Positions 51,672 through 60,710 of a stretch of 64,000 nucleotides of DNA are shown piece by piece (positions within the stretch are counted from its first letter, which is position 1; the number at the start of each line of letters is the position of its first letter). The position numbers and the translations under genes were made by a program. Origin of the DNA: JABCYV01 sp035512155 (GTDB taxonomy: Bacteria > Acidobacteriota > Terriglobia > Terriglobales > Acidobacteriaceae); NCBI GenBank assembly GCA_035512155.1, contig DATKEN010000121.1:7822-71821 (forward strand). Reading direction: 5' to 3'. The notes beneath the pieces were generated by a model. That model had not been told where the DNA came from and did no database searches. It saw nothing but the letters and a program-made list of their open reading frames with translations.

Positions 51672-52649
51672 CTACTCGGAGATCGTGTGCTCTTCGCTTT
51701 GGGCGCGGAGGACGCGGTCGACAGAGTAGGGGGCGCGGCGAGTGGGTTCGTGGTAGTGGCGCACCTGCATCTCCCCCAGCAAACCAAAGGCGACCATCTG
51801 AAAGCCGCCAAGCAGAAGACCCAAGGCCATCATCATGAGAGGACCGTGCGCGGTCATGAGCGGAACTTGTCGCAGGAACTTTTCCACGAGAAGCCAGGTC
51901 ACGATGCCAGTGCCGCCGAAAATGCTCAGCATGCCTAAAGTGCCGAAAAAGTGCAGCGGACGTGCGAGATAGCGCAGCAGGAAGCGAATGGTGATGAGAT
52001 CGAAAAACACCCGAAAGGTACGCGAGATACCGTAGTGTGAATCGCCACGCTCGCGGTTTACATTGCGAATTGGGACTTCGCAGATGGTGGCACCGTGCCA
52101 GGAGGCTAGCGCCGGAATGAAGCGGTGTAACTCGCCGTAAAGTGGGACCTGCTCCAGAATGTCACGGCGGTATGCTTTGAATGTCGTGCCAAAGTCGTGG
52201 ATATCCACGCCGCTGAGCTTAGCCATCATCCAGTTGGCACAGCGGGAGGGGATACGGCGCAGCCATAGATTGTCGATACGGTGCTTGCGCCATCCGCTGA
52301 CGATGTCGTAGCCCTCAGAAATTTTCTCTAAAAATAGAGGGATGTCAGCGGGATCGTGCTGCAGGTCGCCATCCATGGCGATGATGTAGTCGCCGCGGGC
52401 GTGGTCGAAGCCGGCGGCGAGAGCGGAAGTCTGGCCGAAGTTTCGGCGCAGTTTTACCACCGTAACCCGGCTATCTACGGCGGCGATTTCGCGCAGCAGG
52501 TGAAAGGTGCGGTCCCTGGAACCGTCGTCCACCAGGACCAACTCGAAGCTCTGCCCGCTGATCTCCATTACAGCCTTCAGACGATCGTAGAGATCGGTGA
52601 CGTTCTCCTGCTCGTTGTGCAGAGGAACGACGATGGAGTACTTGGGCAT
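51672..52649 (-). CDS. Glycosyltransferase family 2 (dolichyl-phosphate-type) with C-terminal membrane helices
   Basis: The 325-residue protein has GT2 motifs YSIVVPLHNEQENVTDLYDR, LVLVDDGSRDRTF, IIAMDGDLQHDPADIPLFLE and the acceptor segment DFGTTFKAYRRDILEQVPLY. Two membrane helices follow (HFFGTLGMLSIFGGTGIVTW and LMMMALGLLLGGFQMVAFGL). This layout is that of polyprenyl-phosphate glycosyltransferases of the DPM1/GtrB type, which load a lipid carrier with sugar. It converges with the kinase gene. Confidence 0.92.
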   Translation of the reverse strand: MPKYSIVVPLHNEQENVTDLYDRLKAVMEISGQSFELVLVDDGSRDRTFHLLREIAAVDSRVTVVKLRRNFGQTSALAAGFDHARGDYIIAMDGDLQHDPADIPLFLEKISEGYDIVSGWRKHRIDNLWLRRIPSRCANWMMAKLSGVDIHDFGTTFKAYRRDILEQVPLYGELHRFIPALASWHGATICEVPIRNVNRERGDSHYGISRTFRVFFDLITIRFLLRYLARPLHFFGTLGMLSIFGGTGIVTWLLVEKFLRQVPLMTAHGPLMMMALGLLLGGFQMVAFGLLGEMQVRHYHEPTRRAPYSVDRVLRAQSEEHTISE

Positions 52650-52757
52650 GAAGGTTTATTATACTCAAACCGCTAGCCTGAACCGTTACTCGAAGTTCGG
52701 CCAGACAGCCCGAGACATCCTGCACGGGCGAGACGCCCGCGCCTACATCGCCCGCCC

Positions 52758-55700
52758 CTACATTGCCCCCGGACCCTCGGGATAAGCGGGCAAATCAGGA
52801 GGCCGCGGGGGCAGCTTCTTAGGATTGGCCTGGATGTCTTTCATCACCAACTCGATCGCTTTTTCCAGTTGTGGGTCTTGGCCTTTTACCACTAAATCAG
52901 GCCGGTTTTCCACTACGACATCAGGTTGCACCCCCTTGTTTTCGACGATCCACTTGCTGTTGAGGTCGTAGCGGGCAAACTCCGGACGGGTGATGTAACC
53001 GCCGTCAATCAGCGGAATCGGGCCACGGATGCCGCGTACGCCGCCCCAGGTGCGTTCGCCGATGAGTGGTCCCAGCTTGTAATACTTAAAGTAGTAGCTG
53101 AACAGGTCGCCGTCCGACGCGGCATAGTGATTGGTAATACAAGCCATGGAGCCATAGAAGACAGGTGCAGGCACGGTACCGCTTTCAAAGTTGCGGGCAG
53201 AATTCATGCCCGACAAGACACGCCGCAGGCGCTCAAAGATAAGCGGGTCAACGAAGCCGCCGCCATTGTAACGAACGTCAATGATCATCCCTTCCTTGCG
53301 GATCTGCGGGAAATATTGCTTGACGAATTCGTTCAGCCCCGGTGCTCCCATGTCCGGGATGTAGATATAGCCCACGCGCCCGTTGGTCGCAGCATCCACT
53401 TTCTTACGATTGGTTTCGATCATGTTCAACTCGCGCAGACTGAACTCGTCCGCGATTGGTTTCACCTGCAGGTTACGGGAGCCGTCTTCGGATGGCTTGG
53501 AATTCACGGTCAGAGTTACCGTGCTGTTCGCGGTGTTCACAAACAACTCATCGGGGTTTTGCCGGGCCCGCAATGAGCGGCCATTCACTGCGACCAAGTA
53601 GTCCCCTTCTTTGACGTTGATTCCCGGCTCGGTCAACGGTGACCGCGCCTGCGGATTCCAGTTTTCTCCGGGATAGATTTTCTTGAAGCGATAAAAGCCA
53701 CTGGCCTGATCGGCTTCGAAGTCGGCGCCCAGCAGACCAACGTTTACGGGGTGAAGGTCAGGAAAATCTCCGCCGTTCACATAGGTGTGGGAATTCGAGA
53801 GTTCTCCAATTATCTCGCCGAGGATGTAAGTCAGACTGTAGCGGTCGGCAACGTAGGGCAGAAGTTGAGCATATTTGTCTCGCACCTTCTCCCAGTCCAC
53901 GCCGTTCATGGCGGCTTCGTAGAAATAGTCGCGCTCCTGACGCCAAACTTCGTTATAGATCTGCTTCCACTCCTGGGGAGGATCGACTTCTGCCCGCATG
54001 CCACCGAGGTTGAGCGCGCCATCCCCCACTTTCTTAGGGCCGTCAGGTTTGGCATCGATGATGCCGTAGCTGTGAGCATCCGGAGGACCGGCTTCATACA
54101 GGAGCTTGGAACCGTCGAAGGAAAGCGCAAAGCGCTCAACACCATCGATCAGAACCTTATCCTTGCGCTCTTTGAGATCATAGACGTGTACGGCGGGAGC
54201 CTCGCCCGGGAGCGGACCGGATAGCCCTTGAATAGGCCTGGTCGCGTAGTAGATGAAACCTTTAGCTGCGGCGAAGGTACCAATCACAGCGGGCTCGGTG
54301 GGCAGAGCTACGATGCGGTTTTGGATTCCGTCGAGATCGATGCGAAATTCGGCAGGCTTTTCTCTTTCTTTGTCTTTATCCTTTTCTTTGGATTCTTTGT
54401 TCTTGTCTTTCTCTTTGTCTTTTTCCTTGGACTCGGCTTTACCCTCGCTCTTGGTCTCTTTACCTTCGGTTGCTTCATCCTTTTTGACCTGCGCTTCGTC
54501 GCTCAAAGCGGGAAAGGGCGAAGGCTCATCCTTGCGGAGGGTAACAACGTAGACGCGAGTCGTCTTGGGGTTGGCGAATTCAAAATCAATATTGCCCAGC
54601 ACTTCATTGAAATCACGGTCTGACAGAAAGTAAAGATACTTCCCATCGGGATCGAACATGGCGAAATTGCTGTTGGTCATGCTGGTGGTGATGGGAGTGG
54701 TCTTGCGGTCTGCCAGCGAGTACAAGTAAACGACGGCATTGCCATTTTCGTCGTTGTTGTCGTAAACCAACCATTTACTGTCGGGAGACCACGAGTAATT
54801 TGTGATGTCGAAGAATTTGCCGTGTACCACCTCGACCGGTTTCTTGTCGTCGATGGTGATGTACCACAGGCGCAGATCTTTATCAGCCCAAGCGATCTTC
54901 TTACTGTCAGGAGACCAGGCGGGACCGAACTTAAACCCCTTATATCCGCTGGTGACCTGCTGCTCCTTACCCATACCATCGTGTGGAGTGATGTAGATTT
55001 CGTCTTCGCCAGTGCGGTCGGAAACGTAGGCGATCCAGCGGCTATTGGGTGACCAGGAGACGGATTTCTCGCGAATGCCAGGGGTGCGCGTCAGATTGCG
55101 GACGCTTCCATCCTTGGCCGGGACGGTGAAGACGTCACCGCGGGCGCCAAAGACCGCGCGCTTCCCTTCTGGAGAAATGTCGAAGTCAGTGATGGTCTTG
55201 GTCACACTGACCCAGTGCTTCATGCTCTGTTCTTCGTCCCCTGGCAGATAGATGGTCAACTTTTTTGGCTGCTTCGATTGCAAGTCGAAAGTAAAGAGAT
55301 AACCGCCATTCTCGAATACGATGCCACCCGGCCCCAGGCTCGGCCACATCACATCGAAGTCGGTGAAGTGAGTGAGTGACTCGACCTGCTTGCTATTCAA
55401 GTCATAACTGTAGAGGTTCAAGCGATGTTCGGGGCCGCGATCGGAGGTGAAATAGATGGTGCTGCCAGACCACATGGGAAAAGTGTCGGTCCACTCTGTG
55501 TGGGGCACATCTTCGACCGAATTGTTCTTGAGATCGTAAACGGAAATACTCTGGGCCAGGCCGCCGGTATAACGCTTCCAAGTGCGGAAATTGCGGAAGA
55601 TCTGGTTATAGGCAATTTTGGTGCCGTCGGGCGAGAAGGAGGTGAGCCCGCCTTCAATCACGGGCAAAGGTTCGGCCAGTCCTCCGTCAATGCTGATGCT

Positions 55701-56156
55701 GAAGGGACGCTTCGTCCAACCGTTCGAAGCATCGCGGCGCGTGAGAAAGAGAATGCGCTTGCTGTCCGGAAACCAGGTCAAGACTTGGTTATGAATCCCC
55801 ATACGATCGTTGAGTTGAGCGGCAGCGCCCTGATAGAAAGTGAGCTGCTTGGGCTGTCCGCCATCAGCGGGCATGAGGCAGACGTTGAAATTGCCGTCGT
55901 ACTGGCCAGTGAAGGCAATCCACTTTCCGTCCGGCGAGAATTTCGGGAACAGTTCGCGCCCAGCGCCAGACGTAATACGCCGGGCGACGCCGCCTGAACT
56001 CGATGCCAGCCACAAGTGACCGCCGTACATGAAGACGACCTTGTCTTTGTAGAGGTCGGGGAAGCGCATCAGTCGGCCTTCTGGCATCTCCTGGCCTGCG
56101 CTCAGGCAGGCGCAAGTCATAACACCTAGCATGACCCAACTCTTTAAGTAGGACAT
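52758..56156 (-). CDS. Tricorn-like protease (PD40 propellers, PDZ, S41 domain)
   Basis: AGGAGGAA precedes the ATG at 56156, which gives a signal peptide (MSYLKSWVMLGVMTCACLSA); a longer frame to 56498 is not needed. The 1132-residue protein has a seven- plus six-bladed propeller region (LWLASSSGGVARRITSGAGR, FPKFSPDGKWIAFTGQYDGN), a highly charged Lys/Glu/Asp linker (54366-54475), a PDZ-like segment and an S41 domain with His (GELSNSHTYVNGG), Ser (AASDGDLFSYYF) and Glu (VVVENRPDL). Tricorn degrades peptides; this copy is secreted, so it would work in the periplasm. It is divergent from an amidase gene. Confidence 0.94.
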   Translation of the reverse strand: MSYLKSWVMLGVMTCACLSAGQEMPEGRLMRFPDLYKDKVVFMYGGHLWLASSSGGVARRITSGAGRELFPKFSPDGKWIAFTGQYDGNFNVCLMPADGGQPKQLTFYQGAAAQLNDRMGIHNQVLTWFPDSKRILFLTRRDASNGWTKRPFSISIDGGLAEPLPVIEGGLTSFSPDGTKIAYNQIFRNFRTWKRYTGGLAQSISVYDLKNNSVEDVPHTEWTDTFPMWSGSTIYFTSDRGPEHRLNLYSYDLNSKQVESLTHFTDFDVMWPSLGPGGIVFENGGYLFTFDLQSKQPKKLTIYLPGDEEQSMKHWVSVTKTITDFDISPEGKRAVFGARGDVFTVPAKDGSVRNLTRTPGIREKSVSWSPNSRWIAYVSDRTGEDEIYITPHDGMGKEQQVTSGYKGFKFGPAWSPDSKKIAWADKDLRLWYITIDDKKPVEVVHGKFFDITNYSWSPDSKWLVYDNNDENGNAVVYLYSLADRKTTPITTSMTNSNFAMFDPDGKYLYFLSDRDFNEVLGNIDFEFANPKTTRVYVVTLRKDEPSPFPALSDEAQVKKDEATEGKETKSEGKAESKEKDKEKDKNKESKEKDKDKEREKPAEFRIDLDGIQNRIVALPTEPAVIGTFAAAKGFIYYATRPIQGLSGPLPGEAPAVHVYDLKERKDKVLIDGVERFALSFDGSKLLYEAGPPDAHSYGIIDAKPDGPKKVGDGALNLGGMRAEVDPPQEWKQIYNEVWRQERDYFYEAAMNGVDWEKVRDKYAQLLPYVADRYSLTYILGEIIGELSNSHTYVNGGDFPDLHPVNVGLLGADFEADQASGFYRFKKIYPGENWNPQARSPLTEPGINVKEGDYLVAVNGRSLRARQNPDELFVNTANSTVTLTVNSKPSEDGSRNLQVKPIADEFSLRELNMIETNRKKVDAATNGRVGYIYIPDMGAPGLNEFVKQYFPQIRKEGMIIDVRYNGGGFVDPLIFERLRRVLSGMNSARNFESGTVPAPVFYGSMACITNHYAASDGDLFSYYFKYYKLGPLIGERTWGGVRGIRGPIPLIDGGYITRPEFARYDLNSKWIVENKGVQPDVVVENRPDLVVKGQDPQLEKAIELVMKDIQANPKKLPPRPPDLPAYPEGPGAM

Positions 56157-56359
56157 TTGGGATTCCTCCTGGCGGACTTCCGCGGGCGGGAGACTGGGCT
56201 GGATGCTCATTGAGAACGTGAGATTGTAGCAGCTTCGCGCACAAAAACACCTGCTGCCTGTCATTGGACGGAGTAGTCCGGCAAAGGAAAGCGGGGATTC
56301 GTCCCTGACACGATTGGCCGATCGCCTATAATTCCGTTTCCTTGGGAGGGCGAGACCAC

Positions 56360-58015
56360 TTGAACAAACCGAGAAATGTTCCACCTGATGGTGAGGTGCC
56401 ACCGCGCAGACGCTTTTTGCGAACCAGCCTAGTCGGGGGCGTGAGTGCGGCCCTGCTACCAGCCTTGGCAGGTGCTCGCGAACTCGCGGCTCCGGCAAAT
56501 TTGGCAGGTGGGGTTCGGCCGTTCGAGCTGGATGAGGCCACCGTCACCGATCTTCAGGTGGGTCTGGCCTCGGGAAAATTCACCGCTCGTTCGCTCACGG
56601 AAAAATATCTGGCCCGGATTGAGGAGATCGACCGGAACGGCCCCGGCGTGAACAGTCTGATTGAAGTCAATCCCGAGGCTCTCGCCATCGCCGAGGCTGT
56701 GGATCGGGAGCGCAAGGGCAAGGGTGCACGCGGCCCTCTGCACGGCATTCCAGTTCTAATCAAAGACAACATCGACACTGCCGACCGGATGCAAACCACG
56801 GCGGGATCGCTGGCGCTGATGGGATCGCGACCAACGCGGGACGCGTTGGTGGTCCAAAAACTGCGCGAGGCCGGAGCTGTCATCCTGGGTAAGACCAATC
56901 TGAGCGAATGGGCGAATATCCGTTCCAGCCATGCCACCAGCGGCTGGAGCGGACGGGGCGGACTGACCAAGAATCCTTACGCGCTGGATCGTAATCCCTG
57001 CGGATCGAGTTCCGGATCGGGGACGGCAGTCGCAGCTAGTCTTTGCGCGATCGCGGTGGGCACCGAAACCGATGGGTCGGTGGTGTGTCCCGCGTCGGCG
57101 AACGGAATTGTGGGCATCAAGCCGACGCTGGGGTTGGTCAGCCGAGCCGGCATCATCCCCATTGCGCACAGCCAGGACACAGCGGGAGGGATGGCACGAA
57201 CCGTGCGCGACGCGGCGATTCTGCTGGCCGCGCTGGCGGGAGTTGATCCACGCGACACCGCCACGGCGGAGAGTTCCGGGAAGGCGCCTCACGATTACAC
57301 GAAGTCTCTCGATCCTGATGGGCTGCGCGGAGTTCGTCTGGGAGTGGCGCGCAAGTATTTCGGCTTCAGTGATGCCGTAGACGCATTGATGGAAGACCTG
57401 ATCGGAGAGATGAAGAAACACGGCGCTGTGATCGTGGACCCTGCCGACCTGGAGTCATTCGGGAAATTTGACGATACGGAAAATACTGTCCTGCTGTACG
57501 AACTGAAAGCCGACCTCAATGCTTATCTGGCAAGCCGGCCCGGCGCGCCCGCTTCTCTGAACGAGTTGATTGAGTTCAATCAGCGCAATAAGAGCAAAGA
57601 AATGCCCTACTTTGGGCAGGACCTGTTCATTAAAGCCGAAGCCAAGAGTCCGTTGAGCAGCAAAGAATATATAGACGCGCTCGAGGCAAATCACCGCCTG
57701 ACGCGAAAAGAAGGGATTGATGGAGTGATGGACAAATTCCAACTGGATGCGATTCTTGCGCCAACCGGAGGTCCAGCGTGGATCACTGATCTGGCAAACG
57801 GGGACCACTCGACGGGCGGCAGTTCCAACGCGGCGGCGGTAGCGGGATATCCCGACATAACGGTGCCGGCTGGCTTCGTTTTTGGGCTGCCGGTTGGGAT
57901 CTCTTTTTTTGGTCGGGCCTGGAGCGAGCCGACGTTGTTTAGGATCGCTTACGCTTTCGAGCAGATGACAAAGGCGAGGAAGCCACCACAGTTTTTGCCG
58001 ACGGTGAAATTGTGA
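56360..58015 (+). CDS. Amidase (amidase-signature family), Tat-exported
   Basis: The TTG at 56360 is placed by GGGAGGG nine bases upstream (a TTG at 56342 is possible). The 551-residue product has a Tat signal (PPRRRFLRTSLVGGVSAALL) and the Ser-cisSer-Lys triad: Lys in IPVLIKDNIDTADRM, Ser in CGSSSGSGTAVAASL, Ser in TETDGSVVCPASANG. Members hydrolyse amides or the glutaminyl-tRNA amide; the Tat signal and no GatB context argue for an exported hydrolase. It is divergent from the tricorn-like gene, with about 200 bases between the starts. Confidence 0.93.
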   Translation: MNKPRNVPPDGEVPPRRRFLRTSLVGGVSAALLPALAGARELAAPANLAGGVRPFELDEATVTDLQVGLASGKFTARSLTEKYLARIEEIDRNGPGVNSLIEVNPEALAIAEAVDRERKGKGARGPLHGIPVLIKDNIDTADRMQTTAGSLALMGSRPTRDALVVQKLREAGAVILGKTNLSEWANIRSSHATSGWSGRGGLTKNPYALDRNPCGSSSGSGTAVAASLCAIAVGTETDGSVVCPASANGIVGIKPTLGLVSRAGIIPIAHSQDTAGGMARTVRDAAILLAALAGVDPRDTATAESSGKAPHDYTKSLDPDGLRGVRLGVARKYFGFSDAVDALMEDLIGEMKKHGAVIVDPADLESFGKFDDTENTVLLYELKADLNAYLASRPGAPASLNELIEFNQRNKSKEMPYFGQDLFIKAEAKSPLSSKEYIDALEANHRLTRKEGIDGVMDKFQLDAILAPTGGPAWITDLANGDHSTGGSSNAAAVAGYPDITVPAGFVFGLPVGISFFGRAWSEPTLFRIAYAFEQMTKARKPPQFLPTVKL

Positions 58016-58047
58016 GGCCGACCGATACTGCGGTCGGGTATCGGCCG

Positions 58048-58245
58048 CTACGCGGCGGGTTTACGTTTTTCTGATGAGGATATTCCCGGAGCAGTGGCGA
58101 CCGCCAGCTTTCGCACTTGCTCGGCGTGCTCGCGGAGGGCAGAACGCAGCTCTGCAATAATTTGATTGAAGTTGTCCGGTTCAGTGGCTGAAACAGCCTT
58201 CTCGTAGAGATCGCGGATTCGGTCTTCCAGATGACGAAGCAGCAC
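58048..58245 (-). CDS. Small helical protein of unknown function
   Basis: This 65-residue reading frame (GTG start) has MLLRHLEDRIRDLYEKAVSA, then NFNQIIAELRSALREHAEQV, a helix-rich pattern that resembles small acidobacterial proteins. It converges with the amidase gene. The second small protein at 58426 has a similar size and helical pattern, but no clear sequence match. Coding is likely, not certain. Confidence 0.6.
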   Translation of the reverse strand: MLLRHLEDRIRDLYEKAVSATEPDNFNQIIAELRSALREHAEQVRKLAVATAPGISSSEKRKPAA

Positions 58246-58425
58246 AGCCTGGCCAGATTTTCACAGGGGGCAGCATTGTTCGATACAGTACAAACCCTAG
58301 GTTTCGCCTGCACGTTTCCGTAGACCGCCTACGGGCTTGTCCTCATTTATTATTTGTTATGCTTCGCTTCATGAGGCCATAGAATCTATTTCTGTCCAAG
58401 AACCTTGCAAGCCGGAGGTGCTCGG

Positions 58426-58590
58426 ATGATGGGGAAAGACAAAGAACGCTGGATAAAACTCTGTGAGCGAGCTGCGAGCGAACAGGACCCAAAACGAATG
58501 TTGGAACTAGTCTCCGAGATCGTTAAGCTCCTCGACGCGAAAGAAAAGCGGCTCAAGAAAACCCGAGTACCCAAGAAAACGAGGGTTTAG
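58426..58590 (+). CDS. Small helical protein of unknown function
   Basis: GGAGGTG precedes the ATG at 58426 by five bases. The 54-residue product contains ERWIKLCERAASEQDPKRML and ELVSEIVKLLDAKEKRLKK, two helices, and a basic tail. I recognise the pattern from small acidobacterial proteins but know no function. The downstream gap holds no gene. Confidence 0.7.
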   Translation: MMGKDKERWIKLCERAASEQDPKRMLELVSEIVKLLDAKEKRLKKTRVPKKTRV

Positions 58591-58963
58591 TAGTTACCTC
58601 GTCCGCGGCTGGAGACGTCGCATCGAGCACAAAGCTGGCGAGAATGATCATTGGAGCAAAGCGAAACCGTTTGGACTCATGGTCCCTCCTCCTTCCTGTT
58701 TTTGGCCTGCGTTCATCTATAGCAACGAAGCAAATGAATCGGAATCTCCCCTCTTTGACCTCAAAGCAGCCAGAAGTGACGCTGATTTCACCGGCCCGCA
58801 TAGGCTCAAAGGATTTGGCAATGCCATTCGGAAGTGGCTGTTGTAAACAGGTGATTGGATCAGTCAACGATAACCGGTGAAATGTCGAGGTGACGAATTG
58901 ACCACCGCGGAGAAGCAACAATTCCTTAAAGCCGCACTGCCGGAAAGCCGCAAGCGTTGGGGT
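58591..58963. other. Stretch without a supported gene
   Basis: Two overlapping open frames exist (+ 58644-58880, - 58553-58921), but neither has a ribosome site, domain or recognisable composition. I see no repeats. Confidence 0.4.
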
Positions 58964-60265
58964 TTATAGGGAGCTCAAGAACTCGATGATGGCCTCTTGG
59001 TCCTCCCTTTTCATTTTCTCAAATCGTTGACTTACGTGGCTTGCGTCGCCGCGGTGTCGCAGGATCGCGTCGCGAAGGGTTAGGGATGCGCCATCGTGCA
59101 TCAATCGCGGACGCAATCGGACTCCCCATAAAGGAGCGGTGCGTATCTTGTTTCGACTGCTCTCGAAGTTCTGTTTCGAAAGATATCCCGACATCATCTG
59201 AAAGACTTTGTTCCCGTAGTGCTCCCGGGTCGCCTGCAGGATGCCGTCACCCGTCCCGACGTCGTGCATCAGGAAATCCCCATACGGATGAAATGTGATT
59301 GCCCCGAGCGCAATTGGAATCGTATACGTTCCGCCGTTGATCTTCGTTCCAGCGGGAGCGGTGGTCAAGGTTTCGACATGGCATGTCGCACAACCGATCT
59401 TGTCAAATAAGCTGTTCCCCTTCTTTGCAATCGTGCTGCTCGCGAGCTGGGAATCACGCCCCGGCGCTTTCGTGGCTCGAATAAATCGCGCGAAGTGATC
59501 AATGTCGGAGAGACCGTCCGGTCCTGGGGTGTCATTCGGCTCCGGGGCAGTGTTGCAAAGCTTGGTTACCTCATCGGGTTGAAGGCGGTTTGTGATGCCC
59601 ATCTCGTTGAGATAAGCGTCGCCTGCGAACGATAGCAGGCTGGCGTGCTGATCTTTCCAACCGAATCTACCTACGCTCATCTGTCCGGGGGCCTCTACGA
59701 TAGGGACCTGGAGAACCTGCCCGCAGATTTTTCGATGTGAAGATTTGCATTGTTGCTCGGCGAGATCGATGAGGGTTTGATCGGCAACCGCCTCGACGAA
59801 GCCATCTCCCAACAGATTCAAAGAAAGGCGAAACGCGCGGACCGTCTCTGTCTCTGGAACTCGCTCTTGAATCTCCTCGTTAGGAACAGCAGCGTTGGGA
59901 CAAATAGCGCGATCATTCACCAGAGACCGGCCAGTGATAACTTCGGCTCCGTGAGCGATCGGGATTTCCGGAGTGCGGAAGTGTCCCTCTGGCCCCAGAT
60001 GACCGACACGTAATTCCGCGACCTGGGAGGCGGCACCCGAAACCGGACTCTGATGGCATTCGCGGCAGGACTGCGCGTTATAAAGCGGTCCCAGGCCATC
60101 GCTCACCTGCTCGACTTCCTCGAATTTCATTTGATCGGCCTGATGAGTTGCGTCGTCGGTGACGCCGTTGCTTTTGTTGTCAAAACCGGTAGGTGCTTCC
60201 GTCGAGGGATGGATAGAAGAGGCGAGGATAAGACTCAGCACGGCCAAAGCGATCAAGAGTCGCAT
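58964..60265 (-). CDS. Di-haem oxidoreductase (thiol oxidoreductase, DHOR-like)
   Basis: The 433-residue product has a signal segment (LLIALAVLSLILASSIHP) and two CxxCH haem sites: AQSCRECHQSPVSG (residues 67-71) and IGCATCHVETLT. The second half includes the DHOR-type segment LLSFAGDAYLNEMGITNRLQ and ends LMHDGASLTLRDAILRHRGD. These periplasmic cytochromes are related to MauG and dihaem peroxidases but their substrates are often unknown. GGGAGA precedes the ATG. It is isolated, with no cytochrome maturation gene nearby. Confidence 0.92.
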   Translation of the reverse strand: MRLLIALAVLSLILASSIHPSTEAPTGFDNKSNGVTDDATHQADQMKFEEVEQVSDGLGPLYNAQSCRECHQSPVSGAASQVAELRVGHLGPEGHFRTPEIPIAHGAEVITGRSLVNDRAICPNAAVPNEEIQERVPETETVRAFRLSLNLLGDGFVEAVADQTLIDLAEQQCKSSHRKICGQVLQVPIVEAPGQMSVGRFGWKDQHASLLSFAGDAYLNEMGITNRLQPDEVTKLCNTAPEPNDTPGPDGLSDIDHFARFIRATKAPGRDSQLASSTIAKKGNSLFDKIGCATCHVETLTTAPAGTKINGGTYTIPIALGAITFHPYGDFLMHDVGTGDGILQATREHYGNKVFQMMSGYLSKQNFESSRNKIRTAPLWGVRLRPRLMHDGASLTLRDAILRHRGDASHVSQRFEKMKREDQEAIIEFLSSL

Positions 60266-60710
60266 GGCATATTTCTCCCTTCTCTAGGCGCGGCGTCGCG
60301 AAGACGAATTCCCATCATGAATACCATCTTTACCGGTTTCTTCCAAAACGAAAAACGTGGTGCCTAAACTTGATGCTCGGAGAGAGTTGGAGGCCAATGT
60401 CAGAGCAGGCTTCTATCGCGGTGAGCTTGTACACGCTTTGTCCAACCCAGGTTGAAGCGCTAAGGCTCTGCAGAACTCCGCCTTGCCGAATTGACTTGCC
60501 GACACTCGAAAGTAGCCACTCTCCTTCTGCTGCTATGTCTCGCCTTGTGCGATTCAGCTAAACTGATTTGTCATGAGTGAGCCTGAAGGGCAAAATCTGT
60601 CCGGCCGGTGCAGTTTGTGCGGGGCGCGTCCGACGAATTAAGTTTAAATAGATTAAGTTTAACCAGGTTAAGTAACAAGGACTACAAACAGTTACTTAGA
60701 GGAGAGGCTT
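60266..60710. other. Stretch upstream of the GH30 gene, without a gene
   Basis: No coding pattern is seen. The last 75 bases hold three 15-base tandem units and then the GH30 ribosome site. Confidence 0.5.
60638..60682 (+). repeat. Three tandem 15-bp units (TTAAGT iterons) upstream of GH30
   Basis: TTAAGT starts at 60638, 60653 and 60668, exactly 15 bases apart. The first two units share TTAAGTTTAA; the third is TTAAGTAACAAGGAC. They end about 30 bases before the GH30 ribosome site and could be operator or activator sites. Confidence 0.6.

Noticed and set aside
58553..58921. 122-residue minus-strand frame
   Set aside because: It has no ribosome site and no domain pattern, and it overlaps the end of a better gene.
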